DNA of 23,567 nucleotides, taken from NCBI GenBank assembly GCA_026417425.1, contig JAOADF010000010.1, forward strand, positions 1-23,567, read 5' to 3'. Shown here piece after piece: positions 1 to 6,132 of this stretch. This DNA comes from Dictyoglomaceae bacterium (GTDB lineage Bacteria; Dictyoglomota; Dictyoglomia; Dictyoglomales; Dictyoglomaceae). The notes under the pieces were generated by a model. That model did no database searches. It was not told the origin of the DNA and saw nothing but the letters and a program-made list of their open reading frames with translations. A program made the position numbers and the translations under genes. Every line of letters begins with the position of its first letter. The first letter of the stretch is position 1.

Positions 1-55
1 AAAAGTGAAGAGGACAAATATAAAAACATTAAATGGTAGAGAGGAGGTATCTTAA
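1..55 (+). other. possible 3' end of an upstream gene, or leader of the next gene
   Basis: Two forward frames are open from the window edge and close here, one at a TAG at 37-39 and the other at a TAA at 53-55. Either could be the tail of a gene that begins outside the window. The stretch is too short to identify anything. It also contains the Shine-Dalgarno sequence (GGAGG within 41-50) of the following gene. Confidence 0.25.
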
Positions 56-379
56 TTGATAATCACAACTACTGATCATATTCCTGGCTATGAGATTATT
101 GAAATTATTGGAATAGTAAAGGGAAGTTCTGCAAGGGCAAGACATGTGGGAAAGGATATTTTAGCAGCTTTAAGAAATATTGTTGGAGGAGAAGTATTAG
201 AATACACAAAACTTATAGGAGAATCTAGAGAACAAGCCATTGAGCGAATGATTCAAGAAGCAAAGAATTTAAATGCAGATGCAATAATTGGTGTAAGATT
301 TGGTACTACGCAAATTATGCAAGGAGTAGCAGAAATTCTTGCCTATGGTACTGCTGTAAAGTTAAGGAAAAAAGAGTAA
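56..379 (+). CDS. YbjQ/UPF0145 family protein
   Basis: This 107-residue protein belongs to the YbjQ/UPF0145 family of small cytoplasmic proteins that assemble into rings; their biochemical role is not established. The whole length matches the family: an N-terminal GYEIIEIIGIVKG strand-turn segment, a central helix with REQAIERMIQEAKNLNADAI (about 58-77), and a closing strand with AEILAYGTAV. The start is a TTG codon, chosen because GAGGAGG lies 7-9 nt upstream and the family normally begins just before the 'TTT..IPGYEI' strand. A stop at 379 and a consensus promoter at 402 separate it from the downstream glycoside hydrolase, so the two are probably not co-regulated. Family assignment is secure; function is not. 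Confidence 0.85.
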   Translation: MIITTTDHIPGYEIIEIIGIVKGSSARARHVGKDILAALRNIVGGEVLEYTKLIGESREQAIERMIQEAKNLNADAIIGVRFGTTQIMQGVAEILAYGTAVKLRKKE

Positions 380-401
380 TAGGATTATATAATAAAAAAT
401 A

Positions 402-430
402 TTGACAATCAAATAAATTTTTTATATAAT
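402..430 (+). promoter_or_regulatory. sigma-A/sigma-70-type promoter of the GH16 gene
   Basis: A perfect -35 box TTGACA (402-407) and a perfect -10 box TATAAT (425-430) are separated by 17 nt. Transcription would begin near 437, about 28 nt before the ATG at 465. The Shine-Dalgarno AAAGGGGGAT sits just before that start. This is the closest match to the bacterial housekeeping promoter consensus in the window. Confidence 0.85.
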
Positions 431-464
431 TTCTCTAAGAAATTAATTAGAAAGGGGGATAAGT

Positions 465-2345
465 ATGTTTTTAAGTCCTCGATTCCTTAAATTTTCATAT
501 ATTCTTTTAATTTTTACTATTATTGTATCTCTTAATTGTAGTACTCAGGCTCAGAGCGTAGGAGGCAATCTATTAAGCAATTCTGATTTTTCCAAACCAA
601 TTTTATATATAACTCCAGAATATCCAGAAATTCCAACAGGAGACTTTGATACAAAAGGTACTTGGCTTTTTAGAACGGGAGATGGTGCCCAAGCAACAGG
701 AGTTATAGAAAATGGGGTTTTAAAAGTCTCCATCACAAATGGTGGTCCAAATTCTTGGTCAGTACAAGTATTGCAATCTCCTATAACAGTAGAATACTTG
801 GGAATATATAAAGTGGAATTTGAAGCATGGGCAAGTAAAGCAAGAAAGATTGGTGTAAAAGTTGGAGGAACTGCAGGAAGAGGATGGCCTGCTTATAATC
901 CAGGACTTGCGGGACAAGTGGATCAATCAGGAGGACATGCAATTAATATTACAACAGAAAAGAAAGTTTATACCTTTGAATTTACTATGAAACAGGAAAC
1001 TGATAATAAAGCAAGATTTGAATTTCAACTGGGACAAGACACAGGAAATATATATATTGATAATGTTAAATTAATAAAAATAGGAACAGCAGAACCTCCT
1101 GCTCCGCCACCTGCCTTAGGGGAAAAATATTGGTATGAAGTAGTATGGCAAGAAAATTTTGATGGACCTTCCATTAATGAAAATGTTTGGAGTTTTGAAA
1201 TCGGAAATGGTCATGCTCAAGGAATACCAGGATGGGGTAATGCAGAGTTAGAGTATTACAAAAAAGAGAATGCATATATAGAAAATGGAGTATTAGTAAT
1301 TGAAGCAAAGAAAGAAATTGTTAGTGATAAATGGGGTACTTATAATTACACTTCTGCAAGAATGAAAACCCAAGGGAAGTTCAATGTAAAATTTGGAAGA
1401 ATAGAATTTAGGGCAAAACTTCCAAAGGGGAAAGGGATATGGCCGGCATTATGGACCCTAGGAGAAGATATTACTCAGGTGGGATGGCCTACATGTGGAG
1501 AGATTGATGTAATGGAGCTTCTGGGACATGAACCCAATAAAGTATACGGAACAGTTCATGGACCAGGATACTCTGGAGCTCAAAGTGTTGGTGGAAGCTA
1601 TAAGCTTCCTTCTGGAGATTTAACACAAGATTTTAATATTTTTGCAGTAGAGTGGGATCCCATTGGAATCAAATGGTATGTTAATAATGTAAAATTCTTC
1701 CAAGTAACTAAACCTGAGTTAGACTTTAAAGGCGGATGGGTATTTGATCATTCATTCTTCATTATAATGAATGTGGCAGTAGGTGGATACTGGCCAGGAT
1801 ATCCCGATGAGACCACTGTTTTCCCTCAAAGAATGTATGTAGATTATATTAAAGTTTATAAAGGGGTAACCATGGGAGCTATTGATAATGGAGAATTTAA
1901 ATATCCACTAACCAATGATCAGGCAAATTGGCCCGATGACTGGTTTATATGGTATGGATCACCCTATGGAATGGGAGGAAGAGCTACAGCAAAAGTTGAG
2001 GATGAAGTTGCAGTAGTTAATGTAACAGATTTTGGTGGGGAATCTTGGCATGTGCAATTCAATCAATGGGTAGGACTTTCTAAAGGAAAAACTTATAAAC
2101 TAACATTCAAAGCAAAAGCTGAAAAGGCAAGGGATATTAATGTAAAATTCTTACATCCTACAAATTATACTCCATATGCTATAAAAACCTTTACTTTAAC
2201 CTCAGATTGGCAGAATTTCGAATTACAGTTTTCCTTTAATGCAGACTATCCTGTTGCAAATCTATCTATTGAACTTGGAAAAACCTCAAATCCTGCAACA
2301 GGGAAAGTTTACTTTGATGATTTCTTCCTTATAGAAGTTAAATAA
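465..2345 (+). CDS. secreted GH16 endo-beta-1,3-glucanase (laminarinase-type) with two carbohydrate-binding modules
   Basis: Extracellular endo-beta-glucanase of glycoside hydrolase family 16, probably acting on laminarin or mixed-linkage beta-glucan by a retaining mechanism. Residues 1-29 form a signal peptide, with likely cleavage after TQA. A CBM4_9-like beta-sandwich spans about 35-206, a Pro/Ala linker (PPAPPPA) lies near 211-217, the GH16 domain spans about 222-466, and a second CBM4_9-like module spans about 470-626. The GH16 signature GEIDVMELLG carries nucleophile E346, D348 and acid/base E351. The extra Met in EIDVME is typical of the laminarinase branch. The CBM-GH16-CBM order and the 626-residue length resemble Thermotoga laminarinase Lam16A. 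C25 lies near the end of the signal peptide, but Asn at -1 makes a lipobox unlikely. The gene has its own promoter and terminator. Exact substrate is inferred. Confidence 0.92.
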   Translation: MFLSPRFLKFSYILLIFTIIVSLNCSTQAQSVGGNLLSNSDFSKPILYITPEYPEIPTGDFDTKGTWLFRTGDGAQATGVIENGVLKVSITNGGPNSWSVQVLQSPITVEYLGIYKVEFEAWASKARKIGVKVGGTAGRGWPAYNPGLAGQVDQSGGHAINITTEKKVYTFEFTMKQETDNKARFEFQLGQDTGNIYIDNVKLIKIGTAEPPAPPPALGEKYWYEVVWQENFDGPSINENVWSFEIGNGHAQGIPGWGNAELEYYKKENAYIENGVLVIEAKKEIVSDKWGTYNYTSARMKTQGKFNVKFGRIEFRAKLPKGKGIWPALWTLGEDITQVGWPTCGEIDVMELLGHEPNKVYGTVHGPGYSGAQSVGGSYKLPSGDLTQDFNIFAVEWDPIGIKWYVNNVKFFQVTKPELDFKGGWVFDHSFFIIMNVAVGGYWPGYPDETTVFPQRMYVDYIKVYKGVTMGAIDNGEFKYPLTNDQANWPDDWFIWYGSPYGMGGRATAKVEDEVAVVNVTDFGGESWHVQFNQWVGLSKGKTYKLTFKAKAEKARDINVKFLHPTNYTPYAIKTFTLTSDWQNFELQFSFNADYPVANLSIELGKTSNPATGKVYFDDFFLIEVK

Positions 2346-2353
2346 AAATTTTT

Positions 2354-2391
2354 AGGAGGAGAGGCTAAAACCTCTTCTCCTTTCTATTTAT
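2354..2391 (+). terminator. intrinsic terminator of the GH16 gene
   Basis: An 11-bp stem with one G-U pair forms between AGGAGGAGAGG (2354-2364) and CCTCTTCTCCT (2371-2381), around a 6-nt loop. A T-rich tail (TTCTATTTAT) follows. It lies 8 nt after the stop codon. An A/T-rich run on the 5' side means it might also work weakly in the other direction. Confidence 0.85.
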
Positions 2392-2556
2392 ATGGATTGT
2401 TAAGAATTTAATATAAATTTATCCCAATTTTTTTCCTACCCAATAAGTATTTCTCTAATATTTTTTCAAAATTGATAATCCCTTTTCTAATACAAGAAGA
2501 ATTATTATTAGAAATGTTATTATTTTTAATATCTTCTTTAAAAATCCTCATAAAAA

Positions 2557-2565
2557 TGGTATAAA
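2557..2565 (+). promoter_or_regulatory. possible extended -10 promoter of ddl
   Basis: TGG-TATAAA matches an extended -10 element (TGnTATAAT). A weak -35-like TTTAAA lies 17 nt upstream at 2537-2542. Transcription would start near 2572, just upstream of the Shine-Dalgarno AGAGGTGG of the gene at 2601. No other convincing promoter was found in the AT-rich 2392-2600 spacer, which otherwise holds nothing recognisable. Confidence 0.45.
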
Positions 2566-2600
2566 AAGTTTTAAAGAATAAGAAAAGTAAGAGGTGGAAA

Positions 2601-3548
2601 ATGGTTAAGGTTGGTGTATTAATAGGAATAAAATCTTCTGAAAGTGAGATAGCAAAAAAAACTGCTCAGAACGTATCCTCTGCTTTGAGATTTAAAGGTT
2701 ATGATGTTGTAGAAATTCTTATAGATGAGAATTTAGTAGAAAACTTGAAAAAAGAAAAGGTTAATGTAGTTTTTATTTCAGCCCATGGAGTTTTTGGTGA
2801 AGATGGTACTGTTCAAGGGCTTTTAGAATTATTAGGAATTCCCTATGTGGGATCTCGAGTTTTAGCTAGTGCCTTAGCTTTAAATAAAATTATATCTAAG
2901 AAAATATTTACTTATGAAGGAATTCCTACCCCAAAATGGATAACTTTAAGTAAAAAGGATATGGAAGAAAAGGATATAGATAAAATCGTAGAAGATTTAG
3001 AATCCTTTACCTTTCCCGTAGCAGTAAAACCAAGTTCCCAAGGATCTACTATAGGTTTCTCTCAAGCTCAAAATAAAGACGATCTTTTAAACTCCTTAAA
3101 ATTCGCTTTCCAATATGATTATGAAGTTATAATAGAAGAATTTATAAAAGGAAAAGAAATAACTGCAAGTATTTTTGATTGTGAAAAAACAATATGTTTT
3201 CCTTTAATTGAAATAATACCAAAATCTGGATCAGGAGTTTATGATTATTATGCTAAATATACTCCTGGGATGAGTGATCATATTATTCCTGCACGTCTTT
3301 CCCATGAAACATATAAAAAAGCTCAGGAATTAGGAATCAAAGCTCACAAAGCCTTAGGATGTAGACATTTTTCTAGAGTTGATATGATAGTTGAAGATAA
3401 AACAGAAAAAATATATGTTTTAGAAGTAAATACCATTCCTGGAATGACAGCAACAAGTCTTTATCCTGAAGCATGTAGGGCTTATGGAATAGATTTTCCC
3501 GACCTACTTCATTTATTAATAAAAAAAGCTTTAGAGGAGAGATACTAA
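2601..3548 (+). CDS. ddl: D-alanine--D-alanine ligase
   Basis: ATP-grasp ligase that joins two D-alanines to make the D-Ala-D-Ala end of the peptidoglycan stem peptide in the cytoplasm. Its 315 residues fit the short bacterial Ddl class. The N-terminal domain has the hallmark HGVFGEDGTVQG (62-73) that contacts the first D-Ala. The central ATP-binding domain has AVKPSSQGSTIG (141-152) and EEFIKGKE (179-186). The C-terminal domain has R259, D261, and EVNTIPGMTATSL (275-287), which supplies the metal ligands (E275, N277) and the second substrate site. The ATG follows AGAGGTGG by a normal distance. It appears monocistronic, since the purine-operon leader with its own promoter follows. Its presence shows that the organism makes standard peptidoglycan precursors. 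Confidence 0.93.
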   Translation: MVKVGVLIGIKSSESEIAKKTAQNVSSALRFKGYDVVEILIDENLVENLKKEKVNVVFISAHGVFGEDGTVQGLLELLGIPYVGSRVLASALALNKIISKKIFTYEGIPTPKWITLSKKDMEEKDIDKIVEDLESFTFPVAVKPSSQGSTIGFSQAQNKDDLLNSLKFAFQYDYEVIIEEFIKGKEITASIFDCEKTICFPLIEIIPKSGSGVYDYYAKYTPGMSDHIIPARLSHETYKKAQELGIKAHKALGCRHFSRVDMIVEDKTEKIYVLEVNTIPGMTATSLYPEACRAYGIDFPDLLHLLIKKALEERY

Positions 3549-3622
3549 TCTATAATAAAAAGTCCTTCTTATTCTTTCTGACAAGACAATAAGGAGATAA
3601 TTACAGATCAGGTCCAACAAAA

Positions 3623-3651
3623 TTGACATTACAAACATTTCCTTTTATACT
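3623..3651 (+). promoter_or_regulatory. promoter of the purine operon
   Basis: The -35 box TTGACA (3623-3628) and -10 box TATACT (3646-3651) are 17 nt apart. The predicted start near 3658 puts the first transcribed bases just before the P1 stem of the purine aptamer, so essentially the whole leader is riboswitch. The 74 nt between ddl and this promoter hold nothing that could be recognised. Confidence 0.85.
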
Positions 3652-3659
3652 ATTATAGT

Positions 3660-3726
3660 CTCGTATAATCCCAAGGATAGGGCTTGGGAGTTTCTACCAG
3701 GCAACCGTAAATTGCCTGACTACGAG
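3660..3726 (+). promoter_or_regulatory. purine riboswitch aptamer, guanine class
   Basis: The three-way junction fold is complete. P1 is CUCGUA (3660-3665) with UACGAG (3721-3726). J1/2 begins UAAU. P2 is CCCAAG (3670-3675) with CUUGGG (3683-3688), capped by GAUAGGG, close to the family L2 GAUAUGG. J2/3 carries the conserved UUUCUAC (3691-3697). P3 is CAGGCAA (3698-3704) with UUGCCUG (3712-3718), capped by CCGUAAA. The specificity base in J3/1, equivalent to position 74 of the B. subtilis xpt aptamer, is C3720, which predicts guanine/hypoxanthine rather than adenine. There is no terminator directly after it; the next aptamer begins at once. Confidence 0.95.
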
Positions 3727-3820
3727 CGGAAGAGTCCCTTAGGGCTCAATTAGAGTCCAAGCGGGACTGGCAAGATTTCTAAAAAATCTTGCTACACCGA
3801 AGGGATAAAAACCCAGGCGG
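3727..3820 (+). promoter_or_regulatory. ykkC-type riboswitch, probably PRPP-sensing (ykkC subtype 2b)
   Basis: The 3' core CUACACCGAAGGGAUAAAA (from 3792) followed by ACCC is close to the recalled ykkC core ACACGGAGGGAUAAAAGCCC. UCCCUU (3735-3740) pairs with AAGGGA (3800-3805). UUAGGG (3739-3744) corresponds to the conserved 5' motif. A hairpin GGGCUC/GAGUCC spans 3742-3758, and a second hairpin GCAAGAUUU/AAAUCUUGC spans 3770-3792. ykkC-like RNAs bind guanidine, ppGpp or PRPP depending on subtype. The PRPP assignment comes from position: it precedes purine synthesis genes and sits directly behind a guanine aptamer, an arrangement reported for PRPP riboswitches. The specificity bases were not verified, so ppGpp cannot be excluded. 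Confidence 0.82.
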
Positions 3821-3862
3821 GTAGGTTCCCTCGTAAAATCCTACCTTCCTGGGTTTTAAAAT
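3808..3862 (+). terminator. shared riboswitch terminator / expression platform
   Basis: The outer stem AAAACCCAGG (3808-3817) pairs with CCUGGGUUUU (3848-3857). The inner stem GGUAGG (3820-3825) pairs with CCUACC (3840-3845), leaving a 14-nt loop (3826-3839). The 5' arm overlaps the conserved 3' part of the ykkC aptamer, so ligand-bound aptamer and terminator should be mutually exclusive. The U-tract is short: four U's, then AAAAUUUAU. The Shine-Dalgarno of purB (AAGGGGTG, from 3868) lies outside the hairpin, which favours control of transcription rather than translation. Confidence 0.8.
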
Positions 3863-3878
3863 TTATAAGGGGTGAAAG

Positions 3879-5171
3879 ATGTTAGATAGATATTGTAGAA
3901 AGGAATTAAAAGAGATTTGGTCTGATGAAAATAGGTATAATCTGTGGCTGAAGGTAGAATTAGCATTTTTAAAAGCTCGATCTTTTTATGGGGAAATACC
4001 AAAGGAGATAGTAGATGAGATAGAGAAAAAGGCAAAATTTTCTGTAGATGAAATTAGAGAAATAGAGAAAGAAACAAATCACGAGATGGTAGCTTTTTTA
4101 AGCAATGTTTCTCAATATGTAGGTAAAGGATCGGAATATATCCATCAAGGTTTAACATCTTCTGATATTATGGATACAGCTTTTTCTTTACAAATTATCT
4201 CAGCCCTTAATTTTATTGAACAAGATCTTTTAACACTTTTAGATGTTCTTAAGGAAAAGGCATTAGAATATAAAAATCTTCCCATAATTGGAAGAACTCA
4301 TGGGATGCATGCAGAACCTATAACCTTAGGATTTAAATTTCTGGGTTGGTGGTCTGAATTAAAGAGAAATTTTGAAAGAATTAAAAGGGCAAAAGAAATT
4401 ATAAAATTTGGAAAGTTCTCAGGAGTTGTAGGAACTTTAGCTCATATAGATCCAAAAGTAGAAGAAAAAGCTTGTGAAATATTAGGTTTGAATCCAGAGC
4501 CGGTGGCAACACAGATTATTCCAAGAGATAGACATGCAGAGGTTATATATAGTTTGGCTTTTCTTGCTACCTCTTTAGAAAGAATTGCTCAAGAGATAAG
4601 ACATTTACAAAGAACTGAAGTAGGTGAATTAGAGGAACCTTTCCAAGAAAAGCAAAAAGGTTCTTCCGCAATGCCTCATAAAAGAAATCCAATTTTATCT
4701 GAAAGAATATGTGGATTAGCAAGAGTAATAAGAGGTTATCTAATAACAGCATTGGAAAATATTCCCCTTTGGCACGAAAGGGATATTAGCCATTCTTCCG
4801 CTGAGAGAATTATTTTCCCTGATTCTACATCTTTATTAGATTATATTTTAAACCTTATGATAAATATTATAAAAAATTTAAGAATCAATAAAGAGAGAAT
4901 TCTAAAAAATTTAGAAATAAACCAAGGGGTATTTTATTCACAAAATCTTCTTATTTCATTAACAGAAAAAGGCGTTTTAAGAGATATTGCTTACTCCTGG
5001 ATTCAGGAAGATTCATTTAAATCAATGAATGAGAATATATCTTTTAAAGAAATAGTTTTAAAGGATGAAAGAATTAGAGAGAGATTATCTGAAGAGGAAA
5101 TTAAAAGATGTTTTTCTTTGGATCTTTTTCTAAGAAATATAGATAAAATCTATGAGAGAATTGGAATTTAA
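3879..5171 (+). CDS. purB: adenylosuccinate lyase
   Basis: Fumarase/aspartase-superfamily lyase acting twice in purine synthesis: SAICAR to AICAR plus fumarate, and adenylosuccinate to AMP plus fumarate. At 430 residues it has the short bacterial PurB length. Seen motifs are TSSD (93-96), GRTHGMHAEP with H141, the superfamily signature GSSAMPHKRNP (261-271) on the flexible catalytic loop, and the RDISHSS segment (301-307). The ATG follows AAGGGGTG at a good distance. It is the first gene of the riboswitch-controlled operon, with purS starting 21 nt downstream. Leading the operon fits the B. subtilis order (purEKBCSQLFMNHD) with purE and purK missing. Confidence 0.95.
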   Translation: MLDRYCRKELKEIWSDENRYNLWLKVELAFLKARSFYGEIPKEIVDEIEKKAKFSVDEIREIEKETNHEMVAFLSNVSQYVGKGSEYIHQGLTSSDIMDTAFSLQIISALNFIEQDLLTLLDVLKEKALEYKNLPIIGRTHGMHAEPITLGFKFLGWWSELKRNFERIKRAKEIIKFGKFSGVVGTLAHIDPKVEEKACEILGLNPEPVATQIIPRDRHAEVIYSLAFLATSLERIAQEIRHLQRTEVGELEEPFQEKQKGSSAMPHKRNPILSERICGLARVIRGYLITALENIPLWHERDISHSSAERIIFPDSTSLLDYILNLMINIIKNLRINKERILKNLEINQGVFYSQNLLISLTEKGVLRDIAYSWIQEDSFKSMNENISFKEIVLKDERIRERLSEEEIKRCFSLDLFLRNIDKIYERIGI

Positions 5172-5192
5172 AAAGATTGGGGGTAGTGGTTT

Positions 5193-5453
5193 TTGAGTAA
5201 GTGGTGGGTTAAATTAGAAATATTTTTAAAAGAAGGAGTTCTTGATCCTCAGGGGCAAACTATTAATTCAGCTCTTTATTCCTTAGGATTTAAGGAAGTA
5301 GAAGAAGTTCGGATGGGGAAAATTTTAAAGCTTCGGATTGAAGGAGAAACAGAAGAGGAAGTTAAAGATAAAGTAAAAAGAATGAGTGAAATATTTTTGG
5401 CAAATCCTGTGACTGAGAACTTTGAAATTAAGGTAGAAAAAATATGCGAGTAG
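5193..5453 (+). CDS. purS: phosphoribosylformylglycinamidine synthase subunit PurS
   Basis: Small structural subunit of FGAM synthase in organisms with the split enzyme. PurS dimers bridge PurL and PurQ and help channel ammonia. The 86 residues contain the family core LKEGVLDPQGQTINSALYSL, then GFKEVEEVRMGK. The start is a TTG codon preceded by GGGGGT (5179-5184); the nearby GTG at 5186 is out of frame, so TTG is the sensible choice. Its 3' end overlaps purQ by 10 nt, consistent with coupled translation of complex partners. Confidence 0.92.
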   Translation: MSKWWVKLEIFLKEGVLDPQGQTINSALYSLGFKEVEEVRMGKILKLRIEGETEEEVKDKVKRMSEIFLANPVTENFEIKVEKICE

Positions 5454-6121
5454 GTATTGTAGTTTTTCCAGGAACAAATTGTGATTATGATACCTTTTGG
5501 GCATTGGAATTAGTAGGATTAAATCCTATTTTTCTCTGGCATAAAGAAAAAGATCTTAAGAATGTATCCGCAGTAATTCTTCCTGGAGGATTTTCCTATG
5601 GAGATTATCTTAGAGCTGGAGCTATTGCAAGATTTTCACCTTTAATCGATAAAATCTTTGAGTTTGCAGAAAAAGGTGGTTTAGTTTTGGGAATATGTAA
5701 TGGTTTTCAGATATTGTTAGAGATGGGGCTTCTTCCAGGTGCTATGCTTCCTAATGATACCAATACCTTTATCTGTAAATCTGTTTATTTAAAAGTAGAA
5801 AACAACAATACTCCTTTCTTGAGAAGATATTCTGTAGGTGAAATATTAAAGATGCCTATAGCTCATAAGGAAGGTAGATATTATATTCCAGAGAAAGATC
5901 TTTTATATTTGGAAAGTGAAAAACAGGTGGTTTTAAGATATGTGGGACCAATGGGAGAATTGGATTGGAAATTTAATCCTAATGGTTCAGTAAATAATAT
6001 AGCAGGAATTGTAAATAGAAAAAGAAATGTCATGGGATTAATGCCCCATCCTGAAAGGGCAGTAGAAAAGTTGTTAGGTAGTGATTCAGGGTTGAAATTA
6101 TTTTTATCCTTTTTAGATTAG
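5444..6121 (+). CDS. purQ: phosphoribosylformylglycinamidine synthase subunit PurQ (glutaminase)
   Basis: Class I glutamine amidotransferase that releases ammonia from glutamine for PurL in the FGAM synthase complex. The 225 residues match the family length. The catalytic triad is visible: C85 in LGICNGFQ, and H202 and E204 in MPHPERAVE. The oxyanion segment LPGGFSYGDYLRAGAIA (46-62) is also present. The ATG lies inside the last codons of purS (10-nt overlap), and purL starts 11 nt after the stop, giving the usual S-Q-L order. Confidence 0.95.
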   Translation: MRVGIVVFPGTNCDYDTFWALELVGLNPIFLWHKEKDLKNVSAVILPGGFSYGDYLRAGAIARFSPLIDKIFEFAEKGGLVLGICNGFQILLEMGLLPGAMLPNDTNTFICKSVYLKVENNNTPFLRRYSVGEILKMPIAHKEGRYYIPEKDLLYLESEKQVVLRYVGPMGELDWKFNPNGSVNNIAGIVNRKRNVMGLMPHPERAVEKLLGSDSGLKLFLSFLD

Positions 6122-6132
6122 GGGGTCATTAT

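Noticed and set aside
465..553. The GH16 protein as a lipoprotein anchored through C25
   Set aside because: The residue before the Cys is Asn, which does not fit a lipobox. The TQA|Q site four residues later fits ordinary signal peptidase.
551..736. Minus-strand open frames inside GH16, purB, purM, purN, speD, wecB and secA
   Set aside because: They lie within well-identified genes, have no family features and no convincing ribosome binding sites.
3560..3600. Inverted repeat after ddl as its terminator
   Set aside because: TCCTTCTTATT and AATAAGGA pair imperfectly and no T-tract follows.
3651..3656. TATTAT as the -10 box of the purine promoter
   Set aside because: It would give a 22-nt spacer; TATACT at 3646-3651 gives 17 nt.
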